From positions 1,426,001 through 1,490,000 of the forward strand of contig NZ_CP011487.1 in assembly GCF_001653475.1 (NCBI RefSeq): DNA of 64,000 nt, written 5' to 3'. The notes beneath the pieces were generated by a model. That model had not been told where the DNA came from. It searched no databases and saw only the letters and a program-made list of their open reading frames with translations. Source of the stretch: Helicobacter pylori. Lineage in GTDB: Bacteria > Campylobacterota > Campylobacteria > Campylobacterales > Helicobacteraceae. The first letter of the stretch is position 1, and every line of letters starts with the position of its first letter. The position numbers were made by a program, and so were the translations under genes. Shown here one piece after another: positions 60,402 through 64,000 of this stretch.

Positions 60402-61313
60402 ATGAAAAAGATTATTCTTGCATGCCTTATGGCTTTTGTAGGTGTCCATTTAAGTGCAGAGCCTAAGTGGTATAGCAAGGCCTATAACAAAACAAACACC
60501 CAAAAAGGCTATCTTTATGGGAGTGGTTCAGCCACTTCTAAAGAAGCTTCTAAACAAAAAGCGTTAGCGGATTTAGTGGCGTCTATTAGCGTGGTGGTTA
60601 ATTCACAAATCCATATTCAAAAAAGTCGTGTGGATAATAAGTTAAAATCTAGTGATTCACAAACGATTAACTTAAAAACCGATGACTTGGAATTGGATAA
60701 TGTAGAAATTGTCAATCAAGAAGCGCAAAAAGGGATCTACTACACCAGAGTAAGGATTAATCAAAACTTGTTCTTGCAGGGTTTAAGGGATAAGTATAAC
60801 GCTCTTTATGGGCAGTTTTCCACCTTAATGCCTAAGGTTTGCAAAGGGGTTTTTTTACAGCAATCTAAGAGCATGGGGGATTTATTGGCTAAAGCGATGC
60901 CTATAGAAAGGATTTTAAAAGCGTATTCTGTCCCGGTGAGTTCGTTAGAAAATTATGAAAAAATCTATTACCAAAACGCTTTCAAACCTAAAGTGCAAAT
61001 CACTTTTGATAACAACAGCGATACAGAGATTAAAACTGCTCTCATAAGTGCTTATGCCAGAGTGCTAACCCCTAGCGATGAAGAAAAACTCTATCAAATC
61101 AAAAATGAAGTTTTCACAGACAGTGCTAATGGTATCACGCGCATTAGAGTGATTATTAGTGCGAGCGATTGCCAAGGCACGCCTGTATTGAATAGAAGCC
61201 TTGAAGTGGATGAAAAGAATAAGAATTTTGCTATCACGCGCTTACAATCTTTGCTTTATAAAGAGCTGAAAGATTATGCCAATAAAGAAGGGCAAGGCAA
61301 TACGGGGTTATAA
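60402..61313 (+). CDS. Secreted LPP20-like protein
   Basis: A 303-residue exported protein with a signal peptide (ACLMAFVGVHLSA). Residues 20-130 repeat the LPP20 pattern: EPKWYSKAYNKT, YLYGSGSATSKEASKQKALADLVASISV and YYTRVRINQNLFLQGLRDKY. A second, beta-rich half follows. H. pylori HP1454 is known to be secreted and its structure has several domains; the match is by position and recollection. It is nine bases after the previous gene, so all four genes are probably one transcript. Confidence 0.8.
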   Translation: MKKIILACLMAFVGVHLSAEPKWYSKAYNKTNTQKGYLYGSGSATSKEASKQKALADLVASISVVVNSQIHIQKSRVDNKLKSSDSQTINLKTDDLELDNVEIVNQEAQKGIYYTRVRINQNLFLQGLRDKYNALYGQFSTLMPKVCKGVFLQQSKSMGDLLAKAMPIERILKAYSVPVSSLENYEKIYYQNAFKPKVQITFDNNSDTEIKTALISAYARVLTPSDEEKLYQIKNEVFTDSANGITRIRVIISASDCQGTPVLNRSLEVDEKNKNFAITRLQSLLYKELKDYANKEGQGNTGL

Positions 61314-61511
61314 TGCCAATCCCCCCTTGCACTTGCTTCTTAATTTGCTTAAAGCCGTAAAAATAAGTTTTACCATAAGTCTGAAGTAATCTAACAAAAA
61401 CCCCGTTTTTAAAGATTAAAGAAATTAAAACCTAAAGATAAGGCTTATTGATGCTCTATTAAAGCAGAGTCTTTTACTTCATTTAAAAAGGGTTAAAAGT
61501 GGGTTAAACCC

Positions 61512-63746
61512 CTAAAACACCCACCCATAATTAAAAAACACCTTAAAATGGCTGCCCCCTTCATTGAGGGTGATAGAATTGGTGGTTGTGCCATCGCTAG
61601 AAACGACCCTAGATTTCAACTGGACTAAAGGAACGCTAATGCCTACAGAATATTTAGAATGCTTGTAGCGGTAATTCAACCCACCGGTTACATTTAAATT
61701 ACCGCTCTCTTTGTATTGGTTCAACAAATAATAGCTGTTGTATAAGCCTCTTAACCCCCCAAACACCCCAAGAGATGAAGTGAAAACTTTCTTGGTTAGA
61801 TTGTTTTTAGGGTTTTTTTCGTTAGTGTAATTGGTGATAAAATCAAATAACACATCCATTCCCACACCATAGCTTAATTGTTGGATTTTTTCGTTATTGG
61901 CTTGAGCGTAGTTGTATTTGATAATGCCATAAGAAGATAACCCTAGGTAATCATTAAAATATTTTTGATAGCCCATTTTAAGATTAACGCCTAACAGGGG
62001 GGCTCCAAATGGCCGTGAGGTTTTTGAAGCGTGATAGGTAGTGGCGCTAGATCTAGTAGATGAAAGGCTTTGACTGATCGCATTAAGCATAGTGGTCGCA
62101 AAATCTTGCGTGTTCAAACTAGCGTTTAAATAGTTGGTTTGGCTGCTCAAATTAGTAAAATCCACCGGTAGGGCGTTTTGATCAATGAGTTGCTGCCAAA
62201 CAGCGCTTGTAACGCCTATAAGCCCAGCGGGGACTTGAGAGCAATCAGTATAGATGGAGTTAGGATAGCTGCCCGCTGTATAGGGCTTATCTTTAAAACG
62301 AGAACACACATCATAGGTAGAGCCATCGGTGTCTCGCACTTCGTGCCCGTTGTCAAACACTTGCACCTCTTTCCCATCCACCTGCTCTATCCTCCCGCCC
62401 TTACAGCGCTCTTCTGGTCCATTGCCTTCTTCACACATGCGCACTCTCTGATAAGTCATGTTTCCGTTATGCGTATAGCCTAAAGTGTGCCCATATTCAT
62501 GGATAATGTCTCTTAATTGCATGATGGCGACCTTATTCAAATCTTTGCCAAACAGTATTTCAGGATCTAAGAAAGGAGACAATATCCCTAAAGCGCCATA
62601 ATTGGTGCCGTCATCGCCTGGGCCATTCGGACCGCCATATTGAGACCCTAACCCTAAATCCCCTCCTCTTGTGGGCAAGAGATTCACATAAATATTATTA
62701 GCGACTCTATAGCTATAGATAACATCTTGCGGCGTTAATACCACTGAGCCTGTTTGTCCGTTTTCTATATTGTATTCATCTCCAGCATTTTTAGCGATCA
62801 ATTTAGGATCAACAAGCCCATCGTTGTAAGGATTCACGCATGTAAGGTAATCAGAATAACATGGCGCTGATAGGTTGTTGTCGCTAAACTGAAAGGGGGC
62901 GTTTTTAACGGCATCTTCCCAAGATTTAGAATCAAACACCGCCATCATATTCAGCATTAAATTGGTCAAATTTTTAGCGTCTTGAGAGGTGAAAGGCGGC
63001 ACTTTAGCCACACAATTTTCTTGATTTTCGTATGGAGGGCATGGGGGTTTAGAACCACTGCCGTTACCGCTAGAAAATTGGTTGTAATTGATATAAGTCA
63101 TTTGAAGATTGGTCGTAACCTTACTGAGCTTGTCAAACAGATTCTGCGTGCTGGCATCAGAAAATCGTGTGGTGGTGGTTTGGAGTTGTTGGAAGCCATC
63201 AGCGTTAAGTTGCGGATCGTTAAACAAGCTTGCGGGCAGAATGATTTGAGATTGTTTAGGGATAGTCTCTATCACGCCCAAACTGACTACATTGCCTTGA
63301 TTGTCTGTATAACTAAGCTCAACATTGTTTAAATTATAAGGCAGGAAGTTTTGTATCATAATCAAGCTGTTATTACCATAGCCTGCTTCCTCAGCGCTTT
63401 CTTGGTTATAAGCGGTTACATATACAGGGGTTGAAGAATAAAAGGTTAAGTTGGTGATATTGTCCTCTGCAAACAACTCAGTCGCATTCTTTAAAATGGT
63501 GCTTTGGGATATGTAGTATTTCCCATAAGTGCTTTGAGGGGTAACGGGTTTGGGTTTTGGTTTTGGTTTGGGTTTTTCTTGAGTTGTGGCGATTGTTTGT
63601 TCTTGAGTTTGTGTGCCTTGCAACAGCCCGGTTTCAAACCCGGCTTCTATAAAAAAGCCGTCTTTTTGGTGTTTTTGGTAGGCTTCTAAAGCGGTGAATG
63701 AGCCGATTAGGGACAAACAAATCGTTTTGCTAGCGAGTTTTAACAT
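61512..63746 (-). CDS. homD: Outer membrane protein HomD with a metzincin-type zinc motif
   Basis: A 744-residue Hom-family protein. A signal (SLIGSFTALEA) is followed by a KPKPKPKPKP stretch (near residues 58-67), a large exported domain and a C-terminal barrel (from about 580) ending YGWVF. Cysteines occur in four pairs, including CPPYENQENC and CYSDYLTC. At residues 416-426 the domain contains HEYGHTLGYTH, a full HExxHxxGxxH motif (H416, E417, H420, H426) with Met430 close by, as in metzincin proteases. AAGGAG precedes the ATG, and a -10-like TATAAG lies at 63792-63797. Corresponds to HP1453. Protease activity is an inference. Confidence 0.88.
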   Translation of the reverse strand: MLKLASKTICLSLIGSFTALEAYQKHQKDGFFIEAGFETGLLQGTQTQEQTIATTQEKPKPKPKPKPVTPQSTYGKYYISQSTILKNATELFAEDNITNLTFYSSTPVYVTAYNQESAEEAGYGNNSLIMIQNFLPYNLNNVELSYTDNQGNVVSLGVIETIPKQSQIILPASLFNDPQLNADGFQQLQTTTTRFSDASTQNLFDKLSKVTTNLQMTYINYNQFSSGNGSGSKPPCPPYENQENCVAKVPPFTSQDAKNLTNLMLNMMAVFDSKSWEDAVKNAPFQFSDNNLSAPCYSDYLTCVNPYNDGLVDPKLIAKNAGDEYNIENGQTGSVVLTPQDVIYSYRVANNIYVNLLPTRGGDLGLGSQYGGPNGPGDDGTNYGALGILSPFLDPEILFGKDLNKVAIMQLRDIIHEYGHTLGYTHNGNMTYQRVRMCEEGNGPEERCKGGRIEQVDGKEVQVFDNGHEVRDTDGSTYDVCSRFKDKPYTAGSYPNSIYTDCSQVPAGLIGVTSAVWQQLIDQNALPVDFTNLSSQTNYLNASLNTQDFATTMLNAISQSLSSTRSSATTYHASKTSRPFGAPLLGVNLKMGYQKYFNDYLGLSSYGIIKYNYAQANNEKIQQLSYGVGMDVLFDFITNYTNEKNPKNNLTKKVFTSSLGVFGGLRGLYNSYYLLNQYKESGNLNVTGGLNYRYKHSKYSVGISVPLVQLKSRVVSSDGTTTNSITLNEGGSHFKVFFNYGWVF

Positions 63747-63791
63747 GGAATCTCCTTAATTGTCTTTTTTAACATTTTTACTCAAAAATAG

Positions 63792-63797
63792 CTTATA
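63792..63797 (-). promoter_or_regulatory. Candidate -10 box for homD
   Basis: TATAAG in the context CATACTATAAG on the minus strand, 46 bases before the ATG at 63746. Sequence prediction only. Confidence 0.4.
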
Positions 63798-63948
63798 GTA
63801 TGTATATATTTTAAATTAGCTTATTTTACTCCTTTTTGAAAAATAGCAGTATTGTTTTTCATAAATATAGATATTAAACGGCACCAATGGGTAAAAAGTC
63901 TTAAAAAGTAGCGCTAAAAAAGGGTTTTAATCCATTCTTTAAGCGTTC

Positions 63949-64000
63949 TCATTTACCTAAGCAAAACTCACTGAACATGCTGTCTAGCATTTGGCTGGTT
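63949..64000 (-). CDS. mnmE: tRNA modification GTPase MnmE (C-terminal end only)
   Basis: Seventeen minus-strand codons ending in TGA at 63949-63951. They encode the sequence SQMLDSMFSEFCLGK, the conserved MnmE C-terminus, whose Cys in FCLGK (general C-(I/L)-G-K) is needed for activity. MnmE with MnmG modifies U34 of tRNAs. Only the tail of the gene is inside the window. Confidence 0.88.
   Translation of the reverse strand, partial: TSQMLDSMFSEFCLGK

Noticed and set aside
62178-63332. Plus-strand frames opposite homD (101 and 116 codons)
   Set aside because: Antisense to a well-supported outer membrane protein; no domain or start signal.
1-64000. tRNA, rRNA, CRISPR array, insertion sequence or prophage
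   Set aside because: No cloverleaf, repeat-spacer pattern, transposase or integrase sequence was recognised on either strand by reading; a dedicated RNA search was not possible.

Overview
The window is a stretch of Helicobacter pylori chromosome. The evidence is gene content and order (a FrpB-type nickel/iron receptor, cbb3-oxidase assembly genes, Hor and Hom outer membrane proteins, lpp20, futalosine-type menaquinone context), the low G+C with A/T-rich intergenic DNA, the frequent TTG/GTG starts and overlapping start/stop codons, and homopolymer tracts typical of this species. Gene order matches my memory of the HP1512 to HP1452 interval of strain 26695 read backwards; locus names below are recalled, not searched.

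Layout. 1-3.4 kb: a large TonB-dependent receptor (FrpB4 type, cut by the window edge) with a NikR-like operator, a decayed receptor fragment, FolB and PlsY. 3.5-13.2 kb: cbb3 oxidase accessory genes ccoG and ccoI flanking polyamine dehydrogenase, gltS, ribD and a tRNA methyltransferase, then a CopD/HemJ-like membrane protein and a Hor porin-like protein. 13.3-14.5 kb: a junk region holding the broken remains of a phospholipase-D-fold restriction endonuclease and another unassigned remnant. 14.6-20.0 kb (minus): an operon nfu, HP1493, murE, tal, rplY, pth, lptF/G-like. 20.2-39.5 kb (plus): phosphate permease, a CNNM/CBS transporter, a TolC/HlyD/ABC-2 export cluster without ATPase, an IMPACT protein, hemJ, ubiE, xseB, a nitrilase-fold protein that seems to lack its catalytic Cys, serS, a TPR protein, a UvrD helicase, flgA, ubiX, coaD, tmk and comF.

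39.6-42.8 kb: a BcgI-like restriction-modification system. Its specificity gene is split by a G13 tract, so that only one target-recognition domain is made in this sequence; G14 or G11 would fuse both. 42.9-48.2 kb: polA, a small Hor protein with a strong NikR-like site upstream, ilvE and a small outer membrane protein. 48.3-52.3 kb: the Mla-type lipid transport operon (STAS-MlaE, MlaF, MlaD) plus two lipoproteins. 52.5-58.5 kb: dihaem cytochrome c peroxidase, dnaE, rluB, thioredoxin. 58.9-61.3 kb: a four-gene lipoprotein operon (LpoB-like, Lpp20 and two further LPP20-like proteins). 61.5-63.7 kb (minus): HomD, which carries a complete HExxHxxGxxH metzincin-type motif. The window ends inside mnmE.

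No rRNA, tRNA, CRISPR array or insertion sequence was recognised. The most interesting items are the metzincin motif in HomD, the phase-variable specificity subunit, the NikR-like site before the Hor gene at 45.7 kb, the pseudo-nitrilase, the tandem LPP20 operon and the decayed nuclease.
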